DNA from: Nectonema munidae | Taxonomy: Eukaryota > Nematomorpha > Nectonematoida > Nectonematidae | DNA: 64,000 nt | Direction of reading: 5' to 3' | Assembly (NCBI GenBank): GCA_030549495.1 | Contig: JAUIRK010000885.1 | Span: forward strand, 248,001-312,000 | In this document: in pieces, positions 26,401-35,059 of the stretch | How positions within the stretch are numbered: the first letter of the stretch is position 1 | Layout of the letters: each line of letters starts with the position of its first letter | Made by a program: the position numbers and the translations under genes | Notes under the pieces: model-generated | Database searches by the model: none | What the model was told of the DNA's origin: nothing | Seen by the model: only the letters and a program-made list of their open reading frames with translations

Positions 26401-29400
26401 TTCACTAAGATTTTTTGGGATTGTTTTAATAACAAAGCAAGATTTGTAATCTTTCGGTTCTACTATATCGTATGAATTTTTAAGTAAGTTTTTTGTAGTC
26501 TCGAGATCTTTTTTATTTTCTAAATTTATAAAGGCTAAACCGTTTTTTTAACATTTATGTTTCTTAATTGGAGTTTGTTTACCTTAGGGTTGATTGAGTT
26601 GATAATTTCTTTTTTCAATTCTACAACTTCATCTTTTTGTAAATTTATCTTATTTGTTTTCACCTTAATAAAGTTATTAGGGGTAACATGAACATCCTTA
26701 TTAACTTTAAAGTTCTTCACAGCATCGCTATATAAAAATTTTGACTTATTTTCATTTTCAATCTTAGATTGCAGAAAAAGAAGCTCTTCGTACATATTAT
26801 TTAACAACAAATTTTTAACGTCAGAGAAAATATTTTTAATTAGTGATATCGACTCATCATTTAAATTGGAGAGATTACAATATTTATTTTCTAGGCTGCT
26901 TAGACTTGAAACTAAACTACAATCATTAACAATATCTGTGTCAAAATAGCCACGTTTGGGAACCGGTAGGGCCGACTCGTCCATTAACCTACACAAAGTA
27001 TCACAAAAATTTAGTAAGTATTCAACACAATTTGGTTTATATTTTCAGAAAAAGGATAAAAGAAAATCAAATGAATTATGACGCCATTAAACTTACTAAC
27101 CAATAAAAAAAATGAGCTTAATACTAAATTTTAATTAAAACTTTATAAATTAAGAATAAAAAGTTCAAACACCCACATTTTTTATTTAAAAATGAGCCAG
27201 TGATATTTGAACTTTGCCTCATACTCCTTGCATATCAGATATCTCCTTACTTAAGATTGAAGGGAGGGAGTAACTAAGGGCATGGACAAGGAGATGATAA
27301 ATCTCACTAAGTCCGCTAGAAACACCCTACTTCACCGTTGCTGCCCATATTTTAGCAATACCCCCATTTGGGCTACAAACGCAACAAAATCCAAATTTTA
27401 TCGGCTTTCCACGCATGTACATTTTACATGGATGATGACCATACTATCTAATCATCATTTCGTCGATAGACAATTATAGGAGAAAATTTGGAATTTTATT
27501 TGTTTTTCTTATCAACTTTAAAAGTATTATCATTCAAATGAAGGTAACGTTTTATTTAGAGAAATCTATTTTTACATTGGTTGAACACAATTGGTAATTC
27601 TGTGTCTTACTTGTTCCCAATACATAGTATTGCTTTGACGTCTCTGGACTCCACTTATCATTAGAATGCCAAGAAATGCCTTCAATTCATTTTCACAAAT
27701 TGAAAAATCAGTATTGTTTTTTGATTAGCAATCAAAATTGATTAAGAATTAATAAGTTCTAAAATAGATTTCGAATATATTTATTAAAAACCTTCAACCT
27801 CTGTTTTTCCATAAAAAATAACTTCAACGTTTCTTCAACTCTCAGATTGTTGTAGTTATTTTGCAACTAAGACAAACAAGTGCACACATCAACTAAGTGG
27901 CAGCTGTTCATTTCTTATAATTGTATCTCAACACTATACATATATATGCATTATATGAATGAAGCACATTTTCTATACACATTACATTATTGTATATGTA
28001 TATTGTATTAATTTGTCTTTTATGCCCATTATCCCATTAGTCATTAGTGGGATGACAAATTATAACCAAAAAAATTGTAAAATTTTTGAGCTACTAAGAA
28101 TGTTAGATAGCTTTACTTGTATTATCTAGATGGTTTCAAACTTTATTATAAGATATAAAAAGTTTACCATGTTCTTCTTTAAACCTGTACTCTACTTAAT
28201 GAGCTACCAAAAGCTTCTCATTTAAAATATTTTATTAATCAGAAAAAAATATAATGGAAAATTGAAAAAAAAATTATTTTTCCCATTTGTGAGATAAATC
28301 AGGCTGGCTATGTGGGTCAAATGCGCTAATGTTATTTAAGGCTCCTCAAATGCTTTATTACTCAATACACTAAATCTTTTTACTTTCCTCATTCCATTCA
28401 GAATCAAAGATCTTGCACTATGTCTTTTTTACTACAGTGTAATTCGCTATTCCCACTTTTGTAATTTCTTCATTTCAATTGATGAATATCTCCCTCACCA
28501 GGCTATATATGGGGACTAGATGCGCTTTCAATCCTTCCAACATTCATCCACATTTCAAACCACTTCTTTTTTAATACAATAAGGCACGTCAACAATTTTG
28601 ATTTTCATTTATAAGATTTTGGCTGATTCATTTATATATGATTAATATTTATTACATCTCATAAATATATTAGGTGGCAAAGCTCCCTGGCATCTTCAAC
28701 ACTGCATCTCGCTTTGCCAAGATTGTTGGTAAAGTGGTAAAATTAATTTTAGATTGTAGAATTTGATGGACCAACCTTCTTTATATGCTTGATCGTTTTA
28801 TTTTATGCTAAAGCAACTGTATTGATAAAGTCTTGCTTATCATCACTTCAACTCCAATTATGAAGAGTGGGTTCTTTCCTAAAAATTGGTCCAAGCTCTA
28901 CTTCCTTTTTTAATTGCTTTAAAGTTTGTATCCTCTAATGCAGAGGTTCCCAACCTTTTTTCACGAAGTACCCCTTGAAAATTTTCAGCCTTATAATTTT
29001 TTTTTCACACTAATTGTTTTTAAACCTCTCTAATCATCAGTCAAAGATGTATTTCAATATATACAAAACAACTTTCAATTATTTTTTATTATGGTTTTGG
29101 GGAAAATTTTCAACCCATTTTATGTATGTAGGTGGTATATATTAGTTAAAAATTAAAAAAACTTTTCAGATACCTTTACAAAGTACCCCTTGAAAAAAGT
29201 GAAACGACCCAGGTTGGGAACCCCTGCTCTAATGACATAAATTCACTTAGCACTGATATTTTATTAAAAATTGGCAACTAATTTTTAAGAAAATTTAAAA
29301 AGGAAAACAAACAAAAATTTGGAAAGTTAGGATATTCTTAATTAATTGAAAAAGCCTCACATGTGAAAAATGATTGCAGGAGTATCATAAATAAAATTTA

Positions 29401-30807
29401 TTAGATCATTAGGATGTTTTGGAACAGGAAATATAAAATTTAAGAAGCTACATCTAGGATATGGACAAATTATATTTCTTATATCGTGCTCAATAAAACC
29501 ATCGAGTTTGGAAAGCGAATGATCTTTTCCTGGTGTAGATTTTTTTCCAACTCTCCGTACAAATTTGTCCTAAAGATGTCCTAGATTTCCAGTGTATTTA
29601 ATTTGATATTTTCTTTACAATCAAATTTGCTGTGTGCTTGATTTTAAATAATAAAAATGGGGAGACAACGGATTAAAAGTCATTTTGTTTATGAATATTC
29701 ATTCAACCACTATACTTTATATGTTACATATACTTTCTATACATTTCGTTGTTTTTTTGTTGTCTTCCGTGATCTTGCCAGACCATTGATAAATGCTTGA
29801 GATATGGGAAATAACAGGCAAATAACGCACATATGCTATGTCTATAGTATGTTATGTAAATATATGTAGATTTACGGATGAAAACGCTTTAATTTGAAAT
29901 ACATATCTGTTTTGATAGTCACGGAGGCTTGCTAGACTTTTTTACCAAAAGGTTTTTTACTGTCAAAAACAGTGTCATATCAGAGCTAATCATAATTATG
30001 AGTTTTTAGGGCAATTGCCTTTTCAGTTTTTAATGTGCACAAAAAGTAGCTTATTTTTAACATAAAGAGATATGAGTAAAAAGCATTCTCACTTTTTTGT
30101 TCAATATTTTATACAAACAATCTTTATACAGAAACTATTTTTGGATACTTAAAAAAACTGACTTCTGTATTTTATCAGATTCCGACTCCAGCTCCTATCT
30201 CTTTAAAATCTCCAACTGCACCGACTTCGACTCACAAACCCTGGTTGTTTGGCAGACAGGTTTATTTCTGATACTGCTGGTTAGATGCGGTTTATCAGCA
30301 ATTGATTTTGTAATGGGTGCATTGTCATCACAAAATCTTCAATGATACGAGTTATCCACAAGAAGTTTAGATAGGTGCGTGCTTACAATAGATGAGGAGA
30401 GATTTGTTCTAGGCTCTAATTATTATTTCTCGTATAAAAATGGCTCCATGATTACTATTATTATTATTATTATTATTTGTTTCCATCTTTTTTTCTCTAG
30501 ATAAAGCCTGCCGCATTTGTCCTTCAGTTTAGATATGAAACTATCAAATTTTTTTGTTTTATAATTAATGCAATGCTAATGTTAAAAAGTTGTAAAATTC
30601 AAACGTTTTTTTATCCCAAGCATTTTATTTAATGCTTATTCTTGATAAGAATGAAATATTTTATAGCTGGATGAGGCATTAAAACAGGTGAAACCCAGTT
30701 CAATTAATCAAGTTGAAGCAGCACAGGAATCTTCGAGTCACGTTTCTAAAAATGGGCCTACTGAAGCTGAATCAAAAAATTCTTCGAAAAAGACCTCAAA
30801 ATATAAA
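8316..30807 (+). CDS. COPS7: COP9 signalosome subunit 7 (COPS7), split gene, 5' end missing
   Basis: Subunit 7 of the COP9 signalosome, the nuclear/cytoplasmic complex that removes NEDD8 from cullin-RING ubiquitin ligases. It is a PCI-domain scaffold subunit. Visible exons: 8316-8423, 9963-10165, 13356-13461 and 30667-30807. Joined, they give about 185 residues against roughly 264-275 in vertebrate CSN7A/B; the N-terminal 70-80 residues were not found. The core exon aligns by eye with human CSN7: DVEDILLQALFDGVIQGKID corresponds to [20 protein letters not shown], and KKLDKW to KTLHEW. Exon phases agree at every junction: phase 0, then a split Trp codon (TG/G), then phase 0. The third intron is 17,205 bp and carries most of the transposons of this window. 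The core exon is secure. The first exon border and the assignment of the distant last exon are inferences from phase and position. Confidence 0.72.
8895..9180. repeat. Short degenerate tandem of a GATATCCGCATCC motif
   Basis: The motif GA(T/C)ATCCGCAT(C/T)C occurs at about 9064, 9096 and 9132, with partial copies near 8905 and 9162, spaced roughly 32-36 bp. It lies in the first visible intron of COPS7. A 101-codon antisense frame across it is probably a by-product of the repeat. Confidence 0.4.
9711..9839. mobile_element. Short piggyBac-type MITE flanked by TTAA
   Basis: A unit of about 120 bp with inverted ends CCCTTTGAGGAtCAGAA and TTCTGcTCCTCAAAGGG, bordered by TTAA at 9711-9714 and 9836-9839. 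TTAA duplication and CCC...GGG termini are the hallmarks of piggyBac elements. It sits inside a COPS7 intron. An older, inverted relative lies at 12707-12830. Confidence 0.7.
9963..10165 (+). CDS. COPS7: COPS7 PCI winged-helix exon
   Basis: 67 codons plus TG, bounded by ttattatag and gtaacc. It contains ILTFSQISEELKL, then DVEDILLQALFDGVIQGKID, then LLQMIKKLDK. This is the winged-helix half of the PCI domain and is the best-conserved piece of the gene. It is not a long open frame by itself and is easily missed. Confidence 0.85.
10896..11065 (-). pseudogene. piggyBac transposase fragment (first catalytic Asp), copy 1
   Basis: A minus-strand frame reads CIDEQLLKYRGNCPVRIYDPSKPGKYGIKF, here as CIDEQLLKYRG then PSKPGKYGIKF. 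This matches the piggyBac segment around the first catalytic aspartate (IDEQL...F.GR...PSKPxKYGIK). The upstream side runs into a (CA)n array and the downstream side breaks off at the border of the duplicated segment. Confidence 0.75.
11049..11105. repeat. (CA)n microsatellite, copy 1
   Basis: Interrupted CA repeat directly abutting the transposase fragment; the same run occurs at about 16147-16202 in copy 2. Confidence 0.85.
11231..11262. repeat. Perfect 12-bp inverted repeat (hairpin)
   Basis: ATAACCTATTTT and AAAATAGGTTAT separated by 8 nt. The same hairpin is at 16328-16359 in the second copy. Confidence 0.7.
12370..12584 (-). pseudogene. piggyBac transposase C-terminal fragment, copy 1
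   Basis: Reads, with one frame change, NANMDGIDLLNK and RTRSKKWWWPIFTQMIDLA, the last catalytic-Asp region and the KWWWP motif of piggyBac transposases. It is cut at 12584 in mid-domain. The intact continuation exists only in copy 2 at 17.7-18.1 kb. Confidence 0.7.
12707..12830. mobile_element. Diverged relative of the piggyBac MITE at 9.7 kb
   Basis: The reverse complement shares CAAGAAATGAAAATCGTTTG and other stretches with 9711-9839, with ends resembling TTACCTCTCTGAGGACTAG. It is inverted relative to the 9.7-kb copy and much more decayed. Confidence 0.45.
13356..13461 (+). CDS. COPS7: COPS7 exon, C-terminal helix
   Basis: Begins with the single G that completes the split Trp codon, then 35 codons starting ESSLDSFFIKFNDSK and ending CFKDE, before the donor gtactg. 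The amphipathic helix (AxYANKENALKxTK) falls where CSN7 proteins have the IExQxxRANxxKE helix. The phase match at both ends supports it. Confidence 0.65.
13462..14872. other. No gene recognised; left part of the giant COPS7 intron
   Basis: AT-rich. Minus-strand frames at 14082-14285 and 14288-14521 (67 and 77 codons, adjacent) look slightly coding but match no family I recognise; they may be a decayed transposon. Confidence 0.35.
14873..16150 (-). pseudogene. piggyBac element A, transposase from first catalytic Asp to C-terminus
   Basis: On the minus strand, in order: CIDEQLLKYRG (about 16130), GIVVDGFFMSHDL (second Asp), a TEVVRRTAYVP segment, YNKYKCGVDKANQMV (third Asp present; the usual following Asp is Asn) and RWPMVIFSNYLDMAALN. 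After one in-frame stop at about 15319 follows a cysteine-rich C-terminal domain (C-x4-C-x7-C-x2-C-x4-C-x2-H) at 15160-15270. A frame change lies near 15990. The 250 or so N-terminal residues are missing; the frame runs into a (CA)n tract instead. A CCC at 14879 preceded by TTATAA, followed by palindromes, is a likely right terminal region. This copy is not functional. Confidence 0.85.
14879..14946. repeat. Palindromic, GC-rich probable piggyBac terminal region
   Basis: CCCTCGCATGG just inside TTATAA (a one-base variant of TTAA plus flank), then a perfect palindrome GGCCGC-T-GCGGCC at 14898-14910, followed by GCGTGGCTACGC. The GC content is exceptional for this window. It lies just beyond the C-terminus of transposase A, where a piggyBac end is expected. 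Confidence 0.5.
15995..17681. repeat. Duplicated 1.69-kb segment, copy 2 (parental copy)
   Basis: Partner of 10896-12584. Here both borders lie inside transposase readings that continue outward: element A to the left and element B to the right. This is therefore the source copy. The identical 65-codon plus-strand frames at 11737 and 16834 are simply carried by the duplication and show no sign of being genes. Confidence 0.85.
17260..18060 (-). pseudogene. piggyBac element B, C-terminal half of a second transposase
   Basis: Minus-strand blocks in several frames give FDNFLSGFGVMKKLNENG (second Asp region), GLKATGTIRKLRRKKCP, LDNKLVMLVTNYDD, YNANMDGIDLLNK and RTRSKKWWWPIFTQMIDLAF. This is the classical piggyBac order. 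There are at least three frame changes and one stop. The sequence differs clearly from element A 1 kb away, so two lineages are present. The 3' half is shared with the derived copy at 12.4-12.6 kb. Confidence 0.8.
18713..21790 (-). pseudogene. MULE (Mutator-like) element with OTU-like N-terminal domain
   Basis: The minus-strand protein begins at about 21780 and reaches TTGDGN at about 21630. After an inserted element (20481-21618) it resumes CLFNALSLLLVGNESLS, so the original reading was GDGNCLFNALS, an OTU-like (vertnin-like) domain. Downstream blocks: 19919-20170 (spacer); about 19000-19400 with GIDRTFNL, FFGPILLHFSADCATY and GIAIGTDQEYAILRA, the MULE catalytic domain signature; then 18713-18988 with NWTNNNSQSINNVFKYY. 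Several stops and frame changes show it is dead. It lies antisense inside the giant COPS7 intron. The assignment rests on remembered MULE signatures. Confidence 0.75.
20481..21618 (-). mobile_element. hAT-type element inserted in the MULE
   Basis: Ends GGTTGCCACAA (20484) and TTGTGGCAACC (to 21617) are inverted repeats of the CAGGGTTGCCAC type common in hAT elements. GCAGTT flanks both sides (20475-20480 and 21619-21624), which is part of the target duplication; the hAT norm is 8 bp and the outer bases may have changed. Inside, on the minus strand, CMICKSISLGNMGRVALNSH resembles a BED-like zinc finger, and FLLVENLLQNSLISQRRI resembles the C-terminal region of the same proteins. The middle of the transposase is missing, so this is a non-autonomous, internally deleted copy. 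Confidence 0.7.
22272..25920 (-). pseudogene. LINE-1 ORF2: endonuclease, reverse transcriptase, RNase H
   Basis: In order on the minus strand: an endonuclease with LGDTNSRHLLWDY and SHIDLSLC (25327-25870); RT fingers and palm with LRPITLLPCIGKLCEKIV, FIDFSGDFNSA, PQGGSISN and YSDDLLIG (about 25200 to 23530); RNase H with FSDGS, LAEGAALLAAL, LSDSLSLL and GNEICDKLAKE (acidic residues D, E, D, D all present; 22272-23591). It ends with a Cys/His cluster CNCK...CRFGC...HLLFSC. The reading is interrupted by several frame changes and stops. Confidence 0.9.
25939..26996 (-). pseudogene. LINE-1 ORF1, nucleic-acid-binding protein with three CCHC knuckles
   Basis: Two blocks separated by a break near 26400-26535. 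The second ends in three zinc knuckles: CNNCGKFGHSNERC, CLNCSKIGHSSKDC and CLNCNGAHAYNDTNC. This arrangement is typical of ORF1 proteins of I/Jockey-group LINEs. The first block (26535-26996) is lysine- and asparagine-rich and has no recognised domain. Confidence 0.85.
27001..28940. other. No gene recognised
   Basis: AT-rich intronic sequence upstream of LINE-1. Around 27240-27480 the composition is more balanced and a 65-codon frame occurs, but no family is recognised; it could be the LINE 5' flank. Nothing else is supported. Confidence 0.4.
28941..29226. mobile_element. hAT-type MITE, 286 bp, with perfect 8-bp target duplication
   Basis: Ends CAGAGGTTCCCAACCT and AGGTTGGGAACCCCTG are inverted repeats. 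The flanks CTCTAATG at 28933-28940 and 29227-29234 are identical. An 8-bp duplication and the CAGxGGTTCCCAACC terminus are classic for hAT non-autonomous elements. It lies inside the giant COPS7 intron. Confidence 0.9.
29440..29700 (+). repeat. Member of the GGGAGACAAC repeat family
   Basis: Shares the chain TGATTT(G/T)AAATAAT, AAAATGGGGAGACAAC and a T-rich follow-on with 50280-50850 (+), 60590-60850 (-) and, for the last part only, about 32395-32450 (-). The nature of the family (non-autonomous transposon or other) is not known. Confidence 0.5.
30449..30478. repeat. (ATT)n microsatellite
   Basis: About nine ATT/TTA units just upstream of the last COPS7 exon. Confidence 0.85.
30667..30807 (+). 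CDS. COPS7: Probable last exon of COPS7
   Basis: Preceded by ttttatag and opening in phase 0 with LDEALKQVKPSSINQ, ending with a TAA at 30805-30807 (46 codons before the stop). The low-complexity polar tail resembles the unstructured CSN7 C-terminus, and the first residues continue the helix of the previous exon. The link across 17 kb rests on phase and plausibility only. No AATAAA was seen close downstream. Confidence 0.5.
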
Positions 30808-32536
30808 AAGTAAATCATTTTTTTGTGTACATATAATTAAATGTTAAGAATTTCATGAAAAAAAGATGCAAGTCAAGACGCTTCTTCCCTGTTCCCACAT
30901 AACATTTCTGAATTGTTTAGGAAATATAAGTTAATTATTTTAGTAGAGCTCAAGTTCTACTTTTTGACTGTAAAAATGTAAAAACTAGCTCAAGTTTAAT
31001 TTAAAATCTAGACAGCTAAAACAAAAAAATAAGTTTTTTAGATTCACACATTTTAAATTTTAAAATTTTTTATCCAACTTTTTTACCCTTTCTTTTTATG
31101 CTCCTTCATATCATACTAATTTATATATGAAGGATTTGATATGTGCTAAAATATTTTTTATAAAAAAAATTTTTCTGTGCCTACTTTTGACTCACAATAT
31201 TTCTTCTTTAGGCGTTAACATTATTGAAGTAACATAAGCTTCTGGATTTTTTATTTGTTCAAAAACAGCGTCTTTAATACCCATACTTTTTAGTTATTTA
31301 TTTCAAAATTTATTCAAATTTGCTATGAAATCGTCTCATACGCGTTTTTTGCATTATGATGAATTCTCACTCAGCAAACTAAGCTCAACACAGTTGTGAT
31401 GGAAATGAGATTCGATAAGTCCAATTTAAATGTTCTGCCCTATATAATATAATAATAATAGTTAAATATTATGACTTTCAATAAGCGTTCTTCTTCCTTC
31501 TTTTTTGTATTCCCTAGGGGTTCGCATTCTTGATTGTTTGGAAGTCAATTTCTTGCATTCATAATTGAAATAGTCTTTTATTTAAAATAAAAATGATGTA
31601 TTAAAAGCTTTTTTTACTTTAAGTAGCAAGCCTTTGTCATCGCGTTTTTTCCAACACTATGGCCAGGAATGAAAAGTTGGTTTTCTTTGCTCGTAAATTT
31701 AATAAATCGAATTTTGGTTTTAATATTTTTATTATAATAATTTTTTTTAATTTTAGATTATTGATAAAGGATAACGTCACAAATTTTATCACATTAACTA
31801 AAACAAGGTTAATAAAAAATAGGCTATGGGGTTTCGGAAATAAATTTAAGGAAACACAGAAATTTGCTATACTACTTTTTCCACAAAGAAATTTACCACA
31901 TTAAATTTTTAGTTAATAACTAGGCCAGTCAAAAGCCAATAAAGTGAACAGAGATAAATTATTTCATTTTAGTATAGTTAATAGTTTAGTATACTCATTT
32001 TATTGATACTACTATTTTCCGCTGATGAATGAGAGTCACTTGATTGTTGCTTGTTGGGTTTTGTTATCAGGGGTCGGCCAAGACCATGGGAAACAACAAA
32101 AATAGCATACAAAATATCTATCTAGCAAAGTATTTTTGTTTTTGCAAAATATATAATTTTGGTATGTTATTTTCAAAATATAAGTGCATTTAAAAAATAA
32201 AAAGTAAAGAATGAATCCTAAAACAGATTCTTGATATTTATACGAAAATATTAAAAGAATATAGTAAAACAATAGAAGCGGTGCACATTTGCATAAACTA
32301 TCTACACTTTGTATGGAAAAAATTTCCCTTGAGCACTTTTTTAATTGGTATTCATCAAAATAAATAACTACATCTTAATATGATGTAAAAATTGATTATT
32401 TCCATTACTTATCAAAGACGCAATGATTTTTACATCGTTGTCTCCCGGTTGTTATTATATCATACCATACCCACATCTCATGTATGGTGGCGCATCAAAC
32501 CAACTTACCACATCGGTACTGTATTAAATTATTGAG

Positions 32537-32722
32537 ATGTTGGTCCGTGCACTTTCCCTCTGGGAAGTGCGCTCCTGCCTTCCACCTAAAGTGCATATGA
32601 AGAAAGTGACTTACAAAAGTATACTTAAAAATGTAGAAAGGATGAGCTTTAAAGAAAAGGATAAAAAGATTACTTTCAGCAGCAGAAAGAAAAAGTGGAA
32701 GAGCGCTGCTCTAAAAGGATAA
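32537..32722 (+). CDS. Unrecognised short basic ORF (61 codons), doubtful
   Basis: ATG-started frame with more balanced base use than its surroundings and a highly basic C-terminal part (SSRKKKWKSAALKG). I do not recognise it. It could be a small protein, an exon of the unknown gene whose terminal exon may lie at 32821, or chance. No clear splice donor joins it to the next stretch. Confidence 0.25.
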   Translation: MLVRALSLWEVRSCLPPKVHMKKVTYKSILKNVERMSFKEKDKKITFSSRKKKWKSAALKG

Positions 32723-32820
32723 ATATACACATTTATTAATTGCAAGATTATCAAGAATCGAGACACTCTTCATTGATGCAAATGAAATCAAAATGGTATT
32801 GTTCTTCTAATATCTTCTAG

Positions 32821-32953
32821 AGAAGAATATGCTTCAGCACCTCAATCAACTATGGATGAAGGGATGTTTAGCGTTGAGGAAAATATATGTGCCAAAATGG
32901 AATCAATCACAATGTCAAACATGAGAGAATGGTTTTTTCAAAAATTACATTAA
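32821..32953 (+). CDS. Candidate terminal exon of an unrecognised gene
   Basis: Follows an acceptor-like ...tatcttctag and reads in one frame 43 residues to a TAA. It starts EEYASAPQSTMDEG, continues through MFSVEENICAKMES and ends MREWFFQKLH. Codon use and the acidic, methionine-containing composition look like real coding sequence against the AT-rich background. No family was recognised and no matching upstream exon was found. Confidence 0.35.
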
Positions 32954-34565
32954 AATTTTTGTCAAACATGGAGAGTTAAATTTTTTTAATAATAAAAATA
33001 TGCAAAAATAACGAAAATATATGACTAAAACTTTTGAAAAATGAAAGTGAAACTATTCTGAAAATTGGACTACTCATATAAGTACATGGTTCTAAATGTA
33101 TTTATAAAATTTAGTGGAATAAAAAAATTTGGTACTTTTATTATGAAATAATTCAAAACAGTTTCTTTCAATACATAAGGGAATTGAACACTTTTCACAT
33201 TTGCAGCGTATTCTAGAACCTAGAGTGAGATACAGCGCAACGCAGTTGCTTCTCTATTTTCTGAGGAAAGTGACCTTGAAAATATGAAATAATGCTTTCA
33301 TTAACACTGGCAGAATTTCTCTATCCTTTACAGATAGTGTTATTTTATTGACTCCTAGATAATATCTTGTTATGTACCATCGAGTAAAGCTTAACAAATC
33401 CATAGGATTTTCCTAGACAATTGAGTGAACTTACCCAGACATTTAGCATGTTGGTAAAAATAACACACCACCATTTCTTTCCTTTAAACGCAATTCTCCA
33501 TGTGTACAGCTTGGTCAAAGCTACACATCAAAAAAGGCTTTTTTATATCATTTATTTTTTGTCTTTGACTGACCATCTTTTTCCTTTTTTCGAAAGTTCA
33601 AATGAATCGTAATTCGTTTAAACGTTCCTGTATTGTTGTCGTGCCGTTTGACTGCTAATATGGAGTTACTTACTTCAAAGCAATATTCGAAAAAACCTCT
33701 TTCTTTTTAGAAGCATTTGTTTATTTGTCTAAAAGAAGGCTTTTTCATTTGGTTTTCTCTGCATGTTTCTGTTGCTCTGAACCCCAATTTTTTAAGCTTT
33801 AGCATAAGATCATAACTTGTAAAAAAAATTATCAAAAAAATATGGAAATTCTACACACTTTAACAAATCAAGAACAACTGATGTTCCCAAAGGTTCTTTA
33901 GTCTTTATAAAGTTTTTTGCGCCACAATAAATATAGTAGCAAAAACCATCATAACTAGATGTTTTTGAATTTAAAATGAGGATAATCTGAATGAAGATAT
34001 AACATAAAACTAAAAAAGTTAACAATATAATTTTCTATTATGTTTGTTAAATAAAATTTAAATTTTAAACATATTTTATTACCTATAATTTATTTTTTAA
34101 AATAGTGTACTCAAAAAAGTACAGTTGTGAATGGGCTAAAGCATGAGTAATATATATTTAGGTAGTCTATAGTTACCTTCGAGTAAGCAAAAAATTTTCA
34201 TTTTTTAGCAACTTAACATGTTCAATTAAAAATTTATTCTTAAGGCTTTGGTCATCAACCATCTGTCCCTATTAAAAAAAGGTAGTTAGACCTTGAACTT
34301 TGAGAAAAATTAGAATGTTGATCTCAGACTATATAATAATATTAACTTCATATTCTTCATTGTATTCTCTTATTATTCAAGCAAAATATTAAAATGATAA
34401 ATGTTAAATTTAGAATTAAATTTTAATCGGTATTATTGTAAATAATATTATTGTTATTTTTGTTTGAAATAATCTAGGATATTTTATTGTTTTTGAAACT
34501 TACGTTATGTGTTTCAAAATTGTTCGCGTTTTATAAAGTAAATAGAAAGCATTTCAATGTCTTTT

Positions 34566-34847
34566 TCATACAAAAAAGTGAAGCTGTGAAGTAAGATTTA
34601 TAGCACTGGCAATATTTTTGACAAAAGATTTAGCTGGTTCACTATTACTAGCTTCTACTCCAAGAATACTTTCATCAAAATCTTGCTTCTCAGCCATCGT
34701 CAAAGATTCACAGATTTGCAGCTTGCTATAAACCAAGGTGAACTCTTCGATGAATATAGCATCACAACAGTTCAGCTTTCTTGTAGTTTCATGAATAAGA
34801 TTTTCGAGCAACATATCATTGTTGCCTGCCGAATCAGCATCATGCAC
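34566..34847 (-). CDS. Unrecognised coding-like fragment (93 codons)
   Basis: A minus-strand frame with balanced codons, beginning MHDADSAGNNDMLLENL and ending NLTSQLHFFV. It could be an exon of a host gene or a transposon remnant; no domain is recognised. Confidence 0.3.
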   Translation of the reverse strand: MHDADSAGNNDMLLENLIHETTRKLNCCDAIFIEEFTLVYSKLQICESLTMAEKQDFDESILGVEASNSEPAKSFVKNIASAINLTSQLHFFV

Positions 34848-35059
34848 ATTTTGATCATTTTACTCTCGTTATAGGAAATTAGTGCTCATTCACATTTACC
34901 CTATGCGTAAAGGGATATTTTTATTTCCACAGTGATCAGAAGGGGGCTGTCGACCCTCTCCTCTTTTTTCCAAAAGTAATAAATATTTTTACCAAATTCT
35001 TGCGTGACACACTAAATAATTGATTGCGAATCATTATTATATATTAGATTACTGAGTCA

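Larger units (their letters stand above)
22030..27000 (-). mobile_element. LINE-1: non-LTR retrotransposon with RNase H (I/Jockey-like group)
   Basis: Minus-strand element with two ORFs: a zinc-knuckle ORF1 (26996 to 25939) and ORF2 with endonuclease, reverse transcriptase, RNase H and a terminal Cys/His cluster (about 25920 to 22272). ORF2 is split into five or more blocks, so it is not active. The 3' end is not marked by a clear tail; 22030 is a guess. It lies antisense in the giant COPS7 intron. Confidence 0.85.
30808..34565. other. Mostly unassigned AT-rich sequence downstream of COPS7
   Basis: Apart from the two coding-like stretches listed separately at 32537-32722 and 32821-32953 and a short GGGAGACAAC-family piece near 32400-32450, nothing was recognised. 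No polyadenylation signal is obvious close to the COPS7 stop. Confidence 0.4.
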
